DNA of 32,312 nucleotides from Spirochaetota bacterium (GTDB lineage: Bacteria > Spirochaetota > UBA4802 > UBA5368): positions 1 to 32,312 of the forward strand of contig JALOTJ010000025.1 in NCBI GenBank assembly GCA_025457965.1. Direction: 5' to 3'. Below the pieces are notes generated by a model. The model did not search any database and was not told the DNA's origin. It saw only the letters and a program-made list of their open reading frames with translations. Positions 18,088-25,186 of the stretch are shown piece by piece; the first letter of the stretch is position 1, and each line of letters starts with the position of its first letter. The translations under genes were made by a program, and so were the position numbers.

Positions 18088-18175
18088 CACATAAAGCCTT
18101 CTCGGTTATGCCTGTACGGCGAGCGGGAAGACCGTTGAGTGTTAAATGATCTGTGGTTACTATCGTCAAGGTTCT

Positions 18176-18808
18176 ATGCGGACTTTAGCGAAAACCGGGC
18201 GCGGTTCCGGAAAAATTAACGAGCGGAAGGCATATCTCCCGCTTTCGGCGCTGCTGGCCCTGTGCATGTATGCATGCGTTTCCCCGGACGGCGGTGCCGA
18301 TGTTCCCGTGCGGAAGGTAATGAAAAGCATGACCGGCGAACCCGTGGTTCCGCGGGAGGCGAACCGGATCCTCGTGTACGACTTTCGGGGCTCTCCGGGA
18401 TACCGCTCGCTTTGCACAACGCTGGGCATCCGGGTACGGGAACTCCTGTCGGCCGACGGCAGGCTGGCCGTTGTAACCGATGAGGCACAGGCCGACCTTG
18501 CGCTTGAGGGGGTCGTGACCGGTCATGAGACACGGCCGCTTCGTTACAACGAAATGGGTCAGGCAGTAAGCAAGCGGATGCGTATTACGGCATCGGTGCG
18601 CCTGTTCGACCGGAATAAGAAAAGGGAGATCTTTTTTGAGCGCGAGATCCAGGCGTTTGAAGAGTTTTCGGACATAGAGCCGCCGGTCGTCCCCGAGGCG
18701 GCGGCTCTCGATCGTGTTATTGACTCACTTGCGAAGCGGATAGCACAGCAGACCATGCGGGGCAGCTATACCGGGCTTCTCACACCGGTTGAAAAAGGCA
18801 GGAAGTGA
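18176..18808 (+). CDS. lptE: LptE-like LPS-assembly lipoprotein
   Basis: A 210-aa exported lipoprotein. A basic N-terminus is followed by a hydrophobic core (L-P-L-S-A-L-L-A-L-C-M-Y-A-C). The likely lipidated Cys is C34 (preceded by Ala), though C30 is also possible. The body has the LptE layout: a segment read from nucleotide strand V-Y-D-F-R-G, then A-D-L-A-L-E-G-V-V, then strands of the type R-I-T-A-S-V-R-L-F-D and E-I-F-F-E-R-E-I-Q, and a C-terminal helix. LptE plugs LptD and helps place LPS in the outer membrane. Overall similarity is modest, but the gene is directly followed by holA, as in Escherichia coli (lptE-holA), which strengthens the call. ATG 18176 has CAAGG just upstream; an earlier ATG at 18146 is in frame. 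Confidence 0.65.
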   Translation: MRTLAKTGRGSGKINERKAYLPLSALLALCMYACVSPDGGADVPVRKVMKSMTGEPVVPREANRILVYDFRGSPGYRSLCTTLGIRVRELLSADGRLAVVTDEAQADLALEGVVTGHETRPLRYNEMGQAVSKRMRITASVRLFDRNKKREIFFEREIQAFEEFSDIEPPVVPEAAALDRVIDSLAKRIAQQTMRGSYTGLLTPVEKGRK

Positions 18809-18809
18809 T

Positions 18810-19847
18810 ATGGAAAAAAAGCGGTTTCCGGTCGCCAGGGAGCTTTACGCGGACCTTGATAAAAAAAGCGTGGCGCCCGCATACCTCTTCCTCGGCGAAG
18901 ACGAGGGCGAAAAGGACAAGGCCGTAAGGCGTATCGCCGCTCTTGTTCTGAGCGGATCCGGTGCGGAATATTCGCTCGGGCGCTTCCACTGCGAGATGAA
19001 CGAGCTTATGCAGGCGGCCGATTTTGCGCTTAACGGATCCATGTTCTCCGACGCCAGAATATGCGTGCTGCTGAACGTCGATGCGGTCCCGGCGGGTGCG
19101 GCAAACGCAGCGCTCCTGGCCGAGATCTTCGGCTCGCTTTCGGGTTCCAGGGTGCTGGTGATGACTACCCGGGCCAACAGGCCTCCCCGGGGAGTGGGTG
19201 CGGACGCCGTGCCCGGAATGAAGGTGTACCATTTCTGGCCACCGTTCGAAAACGACCTCGTCGCCTATATCGTGCGCGCGCTCGAGCCGGAGGGAATTTC
19301 CATCGACGCCCGTACGGCTCGCGCTCTTATCGGGCTCCTTGGAAGGGACGTGCGCGCGGTGGACGGCGCGCTTGAAAAGATCAGAAACGCCGGAGTCGCC
19401 AGGGTGAGCGAGGAAACGGTACGCTCGGTCGTAGGAGGGGAAAAGGACTATTCGATTTATGAGTTTGTGGAGGCGCTGTACCGCGGCGACAAATCGTCGC
19501 TTCGACTGTTGAAAAATTTAATTGAAAACAACTGCCCGGAGCTTTTAATATTGAACCAGATGGCGCGGCAGGCCGACTCCATCGAGCGGTATCATCTGGC
19601 GGTGCGCGCCGGAGATGGCGAGGATGATGCGCTTCGAAAGGCGTCCGTGCCGCCGCGCGCGGGCAAAGCGTTCCTTGAACTGGCGCGCTCAAACCCGATC
19701 ATAAAAATAAAACGGATATACCCGCTGCTCCGAAAGGCGGATTTCTCCCTAAAAAGCTACAGAGTATCAAAAAGCTTTGTGGCCGGTCCGCTGTTCGACC
19801 TTTCGCGCGAGATGCTTGCGCTCGAGGCCGCGCCGGCGGCGGTATAA
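18810..19847 (+). CDS. holA: DNA polymerase III delta subunit
   Basis: Delta opens the sliding clamp as part of the clamp loader. The 345-aa product starts at ATG 18810, one base past the previous stop, with AGGAAG inside the end of the lptE-like gene. It has the HolA layout. An N-terminal AAA+-like domain without a working P-loop begins A-Y-L-F-L-G-E-D-E, where the family usually has Y-L-x-x-G-x-D. The middle domain contains G-R-D-V-R-A-V-D-G-A-L-E-K-I and then D-Y-S-I-Y-E-F-V-E-A-L. The C-terminal helical collar includes L-I-L-N-Q-M-A-R-Q. Length is typical. The window therefore holds both delta (here) and delta' (holB). Confidence 0.9.
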   Translation: MEKKRFPVARELYADLDKKSVAPAYLFLGEDEGEKDKAVRRIAALVLSGSGAEYSLGRFHCEMNELMQAADFALNGSMFSDARICVLLNVDAVPAGAANAALLAEIFGSLSGSRVLVMTTRANRPPRGVGADAVPGMKVYHFWPPFENDLVAYIVRALEPEGISIDARTARALIGLLGRDVRAVDGALEKIRNAGVARVSEETVRSVVGGEKDYSIYEFVEALYRGDKSSLRLLKNLIENNCPELLILNQMARQADSIERYHLAVRAGDGEDDALRKASVPPRAGKAFLELARSNPIIKIKRIYPLLRKADFSLKSYRVSKSFVAGPLFDLSREMLALEAAPAAV

Positions 19848-19863
19848 CCGTACAGCGGATATT

Positions 19864-22596
19864 ATGGATTTTCTTCAGACAATCGATACGAATAAAAGCA
19901 GGTTCCAGCGCTACAACGAAATCAAGTTCCAGCGATTTCAACAGCTGATACCGAACCCAAACATCAAACGGGTTATCAACTCCATTCCATTCCTTCTTTC
20001 CACGAACGACAGGCGTCTGCCGGGCTATGTCGAGGGTGACGTTCCGGGCGGTGTCTGGCGATACGCGATCGACGAGGAGACCAGGCGGTACATAAAGGGG
20101 CATTTTCCGACCGTAAGGACCGATGTGACGCGGCGGGACCCGTTTGTCGAGATGCTCGCCGTCATGGGGAGCGTGGGTACGGTCGCGTATAACAAGAAAT
20201 CCGATTTCGATTATTGGGTTTGCGTCAACAGAAGATCTGTGACCGCCGAACAGTTCGACGGCTTCAGGAAGAAGGTGGAAGGCGTTCAGAGATGGGTCTC
20301 CAAGGAGATAGAGCTTCCGGTGCATCTGTTCATCAACGACATAGAGAGTGTCAAGCAGAACATCTTCGCCGAGGACGATGAAGAGGCCTTCGGCACCACG
20401 GTGGGGGCCGTTCTCAAGGACGAGTTTTTCAGGAGTTCGATTCTGGTGGCCGGTAAAATACCCTTCTGGTGGGTTGTTCCCAAGTTCGCCAGGGATGATG
20501 AATACGACGAGCTGTATGATCGCCTGCCGGACAACATGAAGGAAGAGTTTGTGGATCTTGGAAACCTCTACGAGATATCGAGGGAAGATTTTCTGGGCGC
20601 CGCGCTTTTTCAGATCATCAAATCACTCGGCAATCCTTTCAAGTCGATTATTAAGATCGGGGTACTCGAAAAATATATCTTCGGCACCGTGGACTCGCCG
20701 CTTCTGAGCCAGAAGATAAAAGTTAACATCCTACGAGAAAACCTCGACAACTCGGTGGTAGATTCCTACCTCCTCATGTTCAACGAGGTCTTCGAATATT
20801 ACAGCGCGACGCTCGACGACAAGGAGCTCGTCGACATCCTCAAGCGCAACCTCTACCTGAAGGTCGATCCGCAGATATCAAAATACGTCGGCATCAAGGA
20901 CAAGAAGAACATCCCCTACAAGGTGGCGGTGATGTCCCGGTATGTGAGGGCGTGGGGCTGGGACATCAACACCATCCGCGACCTCGACAATTTTGAAGAG
21001 TGGGACTTCAACAAGGTAATGGCCTTCTGGGACGCGGTGAAGCGCTTCATGCTGCTGAGCTACCAGAAGATCGCCACACAGCTGCCCTCGCTCAAGCTCG
21101 AAAAGAAGATTTCAGAAACCGATTTCATGCTGCTGAGCAGGAAGATCAAGACTCATTTCGCGCGCGAGCAGGACAAGATCGACAATTTCATCACCTTCAA
21201 GGACACTCCATCGGAGGCCATCCTGTACATCGAGCCGGTGAGCCAGGGAATACACGAGGTTGAGTGGAGGTTGTTTAAAAGAAATAAGAGCGAGAAGGAC
21301 ACTTTCCTCTCGACGACCCTTCGGGTCGAAAAAAGCCTGCTTCGCCTGCTCATGTGGATGGCGGTCAACGGCGTGTACGATCCGGTCTTTTCGCGGATTA
21401 ACATCCAGTCGGGCTACACGAGGGTCAATCCGACGGCCGTAACCGAGCTCCTCAATCAGGTTACCGCGCTCTTCGCCGGCGACGGCATACGGATCAGGAA
21501 TAAGTATTTTCTGGAACCGGCGTTCGGTCTTGTAAACGCGGTCATACTCAACTTCAACAAGGAGAATGCCGAAACCATACAGACCGTCCACCACCTCTAC
21601 TATACCAGCTGGGGGGAGTCGTACATCAAGGAGTACTCCTCTGAAGAGGAGATCGCGCGTGTTCTCGGTCTTGTCGTTCGCGATGGCATCCACCAGAAAA
21701 GAAGCTTCGATGCGTATTGTGTGGTACACGCACCCGAACCGTTTAAAAAGCTATACAAGCGGATCAGCGCAATGTTCAAGGAGGCCTACTCGTTTATCAT
21801 AGAGGGGGCGGAGGGAACGGACATGCGCTTCGTGACCCAGATGAAGGACAGGTTCGTGCTGATTTCCCGTGAGGGGAGAAAAGTGACGGCGTACATCTAT
21901 CCGGGGCTGGTGAAACTTTTAACGTCACTCACGCTGAAGGCCTCACGCGCCGTCCGTTACCGCTTTTACGGAGAGGATGGTCCTCTGGTGGCCTTCGAAG
22001 CGATCTATCAGCTCTTCCGTCCCTCGGGCATTACGGTTGTCTACGAAGAGAAGGATGACCACATGGTGGTTCACGTAATCAACGAATCGGGCGACTTTTT
22101 CACCTTTATCAAACGCCGTTCAACTCGCGATGCTGTGCTGACCGCAATGTTCGATTTCTGCCGCAATCTGGAAAAGCGGCTGTCGCGAGATGGTGCGATA
22201 ACGCCCGCGGTCGGACCAACGCGCTTTTTTTCCCTGAAAGTCGACAGGGTGGGCAAGCTCACGATTTTGGATGACACGCAGAAAGTGGAACATATGTATC
22301 TGATCGGCTATAAGAATTCGCATGCGCTTTCAGCGACCGTCGCGCGGCATATGGGCGAGGAGACATTTTACGACATTCAGTTTCCCGATAACGTATCGTC
22401 CGGTTTTATGACGTCGAGGGATCTGTACAGCGCGAGGGAAAAGGTAAATGAACTCAGGGTCAGAGGCTTTGGGACAAACACGCTGCTGCGCGATATCGTT
22501 TTTGCCGATCTCTCGCGGGAGGAGGCCGCCTGCGGCAGCACCCCGTATCTGCTCGAGAAGTACAGAATCGAATTGCTGATGGAAGGCAATAGATAG
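19864..22596 (+). CDS. cyaA: Class I adenylate cyclase
   Basis: A 910-aa homologue of enterobacterial CyaA, which converts ATP to cAMP. ATG 19864 begins M-D-F-L-Q-T; starts further upstream would run into holA. The N-terminal half aligns closely with the catalytic domain: L-P-G-Y-V-E-G-D-V-P (about 52-61), then M-G-S-V-G-T (S103) and S-D-F-D-Y-W-V-C, giving S113, D114, D116 and W118. These are the same positions I recall as essential in the E. coli enzyme. Further matches are L-K-D-E-F-F-R-S, V-A-G-K-I-P-F-W-W-V-V-P and G-A-A-L-F-Q-I-I-K-S. The C-terminal ~450 residues correspond to the regulatory half, which is under sugar-PTS control in enterics; that control is not shown here. No membrane span. 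It follows holA by 16 bases. No CRP-type gene or convincing CRP site is visible. Confidence 0.93.
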   Translation: MDFLQTIDTNKSRFQRYNEIKFQRFQQLIPNPNIKRVINSIPFLLSTNDRRLPGYVEGDVPGGVWRYAIDEETRRYIKGHFPTVRTDVTRRDPFVEMLAVMGSVGTVAYNKKSDFDYWVCVNRRSVTAEQFDGFRKKVEGVQRWVSKEIELPVHLFINDIESVKQNIFAEDDEEAFGTTVGAVLKDEFFRSSILVAGKIPFWWVVPKFARDDEYDELYDRLPDNMKEEFVDLGNLYEISREDFLGAALFQIIKSLGNPFKSIIKIGVLEKYIFGTVDSPLLSQKIKVNILRENLDNSVVDSYLLMFNEVFEYYSATLDDKELVDILKRNLYLKVDPQISKYVGIKDKKNIPYKVAVMSRYVRAWGWDINTIRDLDNFEEWDFNKVMAFWDAVKRFMLLSYQKIATQLPSLKLEKKISETDFMLLSRKIKTHFAREQDKIDNFITFKDTPSEAILYIEPVSQGIHEVEWRLFKRNKSEKDTFLSTTLRVEKSLLRLLMWMAVNGVYDPVFSRINIQSGYTRVNPTAVTELLNQVTALFAGDGIRIRNKYFLEPAFGLVNAVILNFNKENAETIQTVHHLYYTSWGESYIKEYSSEEEIARVLGLVVRDGIHQKRSFDAYCVVHAPEPFKKLYKRISAMFKEAYSFIIEGAEGTDMRFVTQMKDRFVLISREGRKVTAYIYPGLVKLLTSLTLKASRAVRYRFYGEDGPLVAFEAIYQLFRPSGITVVYEEKDDHMVVHVINESGDFFTFIKRRSTRDAVLTAMFDFCRNLEKRLSRDGAITPAVGPTRFFSLKVDRVGKLTILDDTQKVEHMYLIGYKNSHALSATVARHMGEETFYDIQFPDNVSSGFMTSRDLYSAREKVNELRVRGFGTNTLLRDIVFADLSREEAACGSTPYLLEKYRIELLMEGNR

Positions 22597-22608
22597 ACGA
22601 ACGACGGA

Positions 22609-23199
22609 TCAGTATTCCCCGCCCGGAAAGTTGTCCTTGAAGAATTTCACCTTGCGCTTGTCCTTCTCGGCATCGCCCTTGGCGAGCGTACCTTTCTCAA
22701 GCGCTATGTCGAGGAGCTTTATCGATTCGTCGGACGGTTTTTCGTTGTCATCATCGTCCGGGCGCAGAAGTTCCCTGATCGGAACGTCATCGGACACCTT
22801 CTGGATGCTTTCAATTTTCCGGTCTATTAGATCCTGTGTCATGAGCGGAACGTCGTCGGGGTCGATGTCGTCCGACCTGTCCCTTCTTTTCGCCGGCTTC
22901 TGGCGGGGCTTGGCACCTGCCACCTTTTTCTTACCGACCGCTGTCCCGGGAAGCTCCTCTCCCACCGTTTCTACTTTTTTGCCCTCGATCTCCTCGACCA
23001 TGTATTCCGGCGGATTGTCGATCTTCAGTTCGAGCATCTTGATCCGCTCGCCGAGAAGGATATTGATCTGCTTTTCGATGGAGAGGTAGATTGGAGTCGT
23101 GAACGATTTGTTGCGCTGGAGCGATTTTTCCATCTTGCGAAGGTCTTTTATATCGCTGTCGATTAGTTCGATCTTTTTCAGGACGTGGACAACTTTCAT
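22609..23199 (-). CDS. Hypothetical protein with coiled coil and acidic linker
   Basis: A 196-aa protein I do not recognise. Residues 1-65 look like a helical hairpin or coiled coil rich in Lys, Ile and Leu. Residues 80-110 are a basic, Pro/Ala-rich disordered linker (K-K-K-V-A-G-A-K-P-R-Q-K-P). Residues 110-165 are strongly acidic (D-D-I-D-P-D-D, R-P-D-D-D-D), and the C-terminus is charged. There is no signal peptide or membrane span. ATG 23199 has GGGAGCGGA upstream. The gene has its own promoter with an inverted repeat, and it converges on cyaA with a 12-base gap and no visible terminator. A protein-binding or assembly role is conceivable but unproven. Confidence 0.7.
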   Translation of the reverse strand: MKVVHVLKKIELIDSDIKDLRKMEKSLQRNKSFTTPIYLSIEKQINILLGERIKMLELKIDNPPEYMVEEIEGKKVETVGEELPGTAVGKKKVAGAKPRQKPAKRRDRSDDIDPDDVPLMTQDLIDRKIESIQKVSDDVPIRELLRPDDDDNEKPSDESIKLLDIALEKGTLAKGDAEKDKRKVKFFKDNFPGGEY

Positions 23200-23301
23200 G
23201 ATTCCGCTCCCTGTATGATGCTGGTATGCGATTCCCCCTCTTGACCGAAACGACCACCGGCCGTATTGTACCGGGTCGTGCGGAGGGGCCGCTTTTTCTG
23301 T

Positions 23302-23342
23302 AATAAGATAAACGCACGCTCGGTAAAGTCAATTATCTTATT
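23302..23342. repeat. Perfect 10-bp inverted repeat around a promoter
   Basis: AATAAGATAA (23302-23311) and TTATCTTATT (23333-23342) are exact reverse complements separated by 21 bases, with centres 31 bases apart (about three helical turns). One arm covers the -10 of the predicted - strand promoter and the other lies against its -35. No T run follows, so it is unlikely to be a terminator. A regulator binding site is the likeliest reading. A separate 10-bp palindrome, ATAAGCTTAT, lies next to it at 23346-23355. Confidence 0.6.
23305..23332 (-). promoter_or_regulatory. Promoter of the coiled-coil hypothetical gene
   Basis: On the - strand TTGACT (23332-23327) and TATCTT (23310-23305) are 16 bases apart, matching the -35 in 5 of 6 and the -10 in 4 of 6 positions. 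The start codon is at 23199, so the leader would be about 100 bases. The inverted-repeat arms overlap or touch both hexamers. Confidence 0.5.
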
Positions 23343-23359
23343 GGAATAAGCTTATAAAA

Positions 23360-23977
23360 TTAAAAGATGATCGTCTGATCCTTTTCCACGGAGAATTCCA
23401 CGCGGCAGTGAGGGCACTGGTAGGTCCCGCTTCGCCTGATGCGAACGAGGCCGCCGCACTCGGCACATTCGACCACCAGCGCCTTTTCAAATCCGTCACC
23501 GGCCTGAATGGGCGGCACCACCGACCCGTCCGACGCGGTAATCGCCTCGGCGCGCTGATCATTTTCCGGTCTTGAGGGTACAGGCTGACGCTCCAGGGGA
23601 GGGACGGCATCGGACCCTTTTCCCGCCCTGCGATCGGCAATGACGCTTTCCGCCTCGTCGACCGTGTCCGCGATATCGATCGCCCTGTCGAACCCGAGAA
23701 GCTTGAAGAGGGTGAGCATTTCGACGGGGAGATTGCAGACGACAAGCGCTCCATGCCGGGAGGCGATCGAGCGATGAACATGGAGGATCATCCCGATGCC
23801 CGCGGAGCTTGCGTATTCCAGCCCGGACGCGTCGAGAATGATGAACGGCACCGCATCACGGGCAAGGCCGGCAATCGCGTTCTCGAGGGCGGGGGCCGTC
23901 ACCGAAGTTAGAGGTCCCCTCGGTGTTATGACGGTTGTTTCTCCTGCGCCCGGTTCGGTATGATCGATCAAAAGCAT
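23360..23977 (-). CDS. STAS-domain protein with C-terminal zinc ribbon
   Basis: A 205-aa cytoplasmic protein. Residues 1-115 form a STAS domain of the anti-sigma-factor-antagonist type: L-D-A-S-G-L-E-Y-A-S-S-A-G-I-G, with S58 at the position normally phosphorylated by an anti-sigma kinase. Residues 120-165 are a Pro-rich linker. Residues 168-200 carry a C-A-E-C and C-P-H-C pair (C171, C174, C188, C191), predicted to bind one zinc. STAS antagonists normally control a partner kinase or sigma factor, but no such kinase, PP2C phosphatase or sigma gene is visible here. It lies nine bases after the two-TM sensor gene, so the pair is one transcription unit. The zinc ribbon on a STAS protein is unusual and its role is unknown. 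Confidence 0.88.
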   Translation of the reverse strand: MLLIDHTEPGAGETTVITPRGPLTSVTAPALENAIAGLARDAVPFIILDASGLEYASSAGIGMILHVHRSIASRHGALVVCNLPVEMLTLFKLLGFDRAIDIADTVDEAESVIADRRAGKGSDAVPPLERQPVPSRPENDQRAEAITASDGSVVPPIQAGDGFEKALVVECAECGGLVRIRRSGTYQCPHCRVEFSVEKDQTIIF

Positions 23978-23986
23978 GGGTACCTC

Positions 23987-24868
23987 TCACTTGATTATGG
24001 GTATGGCATCCCGGATCGCACTGCCGGTCGTGCGTGCGGCAGGCTCACCGCGCGTCAGCCCTGATTTCGGGGGCCTCAACCGACCCGTGCCGTCGTTTAA
24101 CGCCCCTTCGCGGGGCCCGGAGTCGGCGGCCGCAAAGGCCAGGGCGGGCATGCGTTGCATGCGCAGATACAGCATCAACGAAACAATCAGCGATACCAGG
24201 AGCGATCCCAGAAGCAGCAGGGTGAGGAGCTTGCGCGTGCCGGCGGCGGTGGCGGTAATAATTGAATATACCGGGTCCTTGGAAATAATGAAGTTAAAAG
24301 TGCCAACGGGTCTACCGTTGGAATAGACAGCGCGGGTAGCCAGCCAGCCGGTGCTGCCGATGGCGGGATAGAGAAACCTTTTAATGAACTCGCGCTGCCT
24401 GCGGTCGAACGGCACGGAGCGCGCGATGATATTGTATTCGAGGAAATGGACTTCATTCGTCCTTCCCGTCAGGGGAAGGAATATCTGATCGCGGTTGTAG
24501 GTGAACTCGTCCCCGGCGATGTTTCCGGCAACGGCTTTCTCTCCCTCGAGGCTGGAATGGGCCATAATCGAGCCGTCGGAGAGCGTGAAGAAGGCCACCA
24601 TCCCGTTGCTCCCCTTTATCTTTTCGCGCAGAAGCAGCCTGAGACTGCCGTAGCTCTTTCTGGCGTGGCTGAGCTCGGCCACGCTTCCCAGCACCTCAAT
24701 AAGCTCGGTCGAGTGTTTCCGCGTGGCGTCTATGGTAGAGCGGATGGCCCCCGAACAGGTGTAATAAAAGTAACCGGCCGCCGCCGCTATCGAAAGCGCC
24801 GCGAGCAGTAATAGCATCACGAAAAGAACACCCCAGGGGAAGCCGCGCTGTGTATCGGTCACATGCAT
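23987..24868 (-). CDS. Two-TM membrane protein with an extracytoplasmic sensor-like domain
   Basis: A 293-aa protein with membrane spans at about 12-36 and 212-236. They enclose a ~175-residue extracytoplasmic domain shaped like a single CACHE/PAS-type sensor (a long first helix with A-E-L-S-H-A-R, then F-F-T-L-S-D-G-S-I-M-A-H-S and a late V-G-T-F-N-F-I-I-S-K strand). The arrangement is that of chemoreceptors and sensor kinases, but the cytoplasmic tail (237-293) is short, Gly/Pro/Arg-rich and has no HAMP or output domain. ATG 24868 has GGTGATC, part of an extended Shine-Dalgarno sequence, about eight bases upstream. The likely partner is the STAS-zinc-ribbon protein encoded nine bases downstream. 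The sensor fold is inferred from layout only. Confidence 0.8.
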   Translation of the reverse strand: MHVTDTQRGFPWGVLFVMLLLLAALSIAAAAGYFYYTCSGAIRSTIDATRKHSTELIEVLGSVAELSHARKSYGSLRLLLREKIKGSNGMVAFFTLSDGSIMAHSSLEGEKAVAGNIAGDEFTYNRDQIFLPLTGRTNEVHFLEYNIIARSVPFDRRQREFIKRFLYPAIGSTGWLATRAVYSNGRPVGTFNFIISKDPVYSIITATAAGTRKLLTLLLLGSLLVSLIVSLMLYLRMQRMPALAFAAADSGPREGALNDGTGRLRPPKSGLTRGEPAARTTGSAIRDAIPIIK

Positions 24869-25186
24869 TATAGGAGATCACCCGCCGCGGGCTTTTGCCC
24901 GCCGAATTTGTCCGCCGGCCGCGTTTCCCGCCACGCCTTTCCTGTTCGAAAAAACGAGGCAAAGCGATCGTGGCACAGGCCACATCATGGTATTATTTTC
25001 GGAAAACACGGCCCATTAATACAGTATAGTTTTTTCATTGCGGCCCTGAAACGGATGTAGGCAGGATGATTACACGCGGGTGCCATCGAATTGATAGGTA
25101 TAGGCATGACCGGGACTTTAACCGTGGCGAGCGCCGTCGGAGTTTGTGGTGCCCGACGGTTGAATCAGGTAAGGGGGCGGACTTAC
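24869..25186. other. 318-bp divergent intergenic region
   Basis: The region separates the - strand sensor gene from the + strand Nudix gene and has no convincing coding frame. It contains a GCGGGC-TTTT-GCCCGC hairpin (24887-24902) in the leader of the sensor gene. On the - strand there is a possible promoter with TATACT at 25030-25025 and a weak TTTCAG about 18 bases before it. A second hairpin (25134-25159) lies before the Nudix gene. No clear promoter for the Nudix gene was found. Confidence 0.5.
25134..25159 (+). promoter_or_regulatory. Leader hairpin upstream of the Nudix gene
   Basis: CCGTCGG (25134-25140) and CCGACGG (25153-25159) form a perfect 7-bp stem with a 12-base loop. It lies 27 bases before the start codon, leaving the AAGGGGG ribosome site (25171-25177) just outside. 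It could be a leader structure or a protein site; there is no T run, so it is not a standard terminator. Confidence 0.35.

Noticed and set aside
18135..18163. TTGAGT-N17-TACTAT promoter-like pair before the lptE-like gene
   Set aside because: It would start transcription around 18170, leaving almost no leader and cutting into the ribosome site at 18167-18171. Retained only as a possibility if the true start is further downstream.
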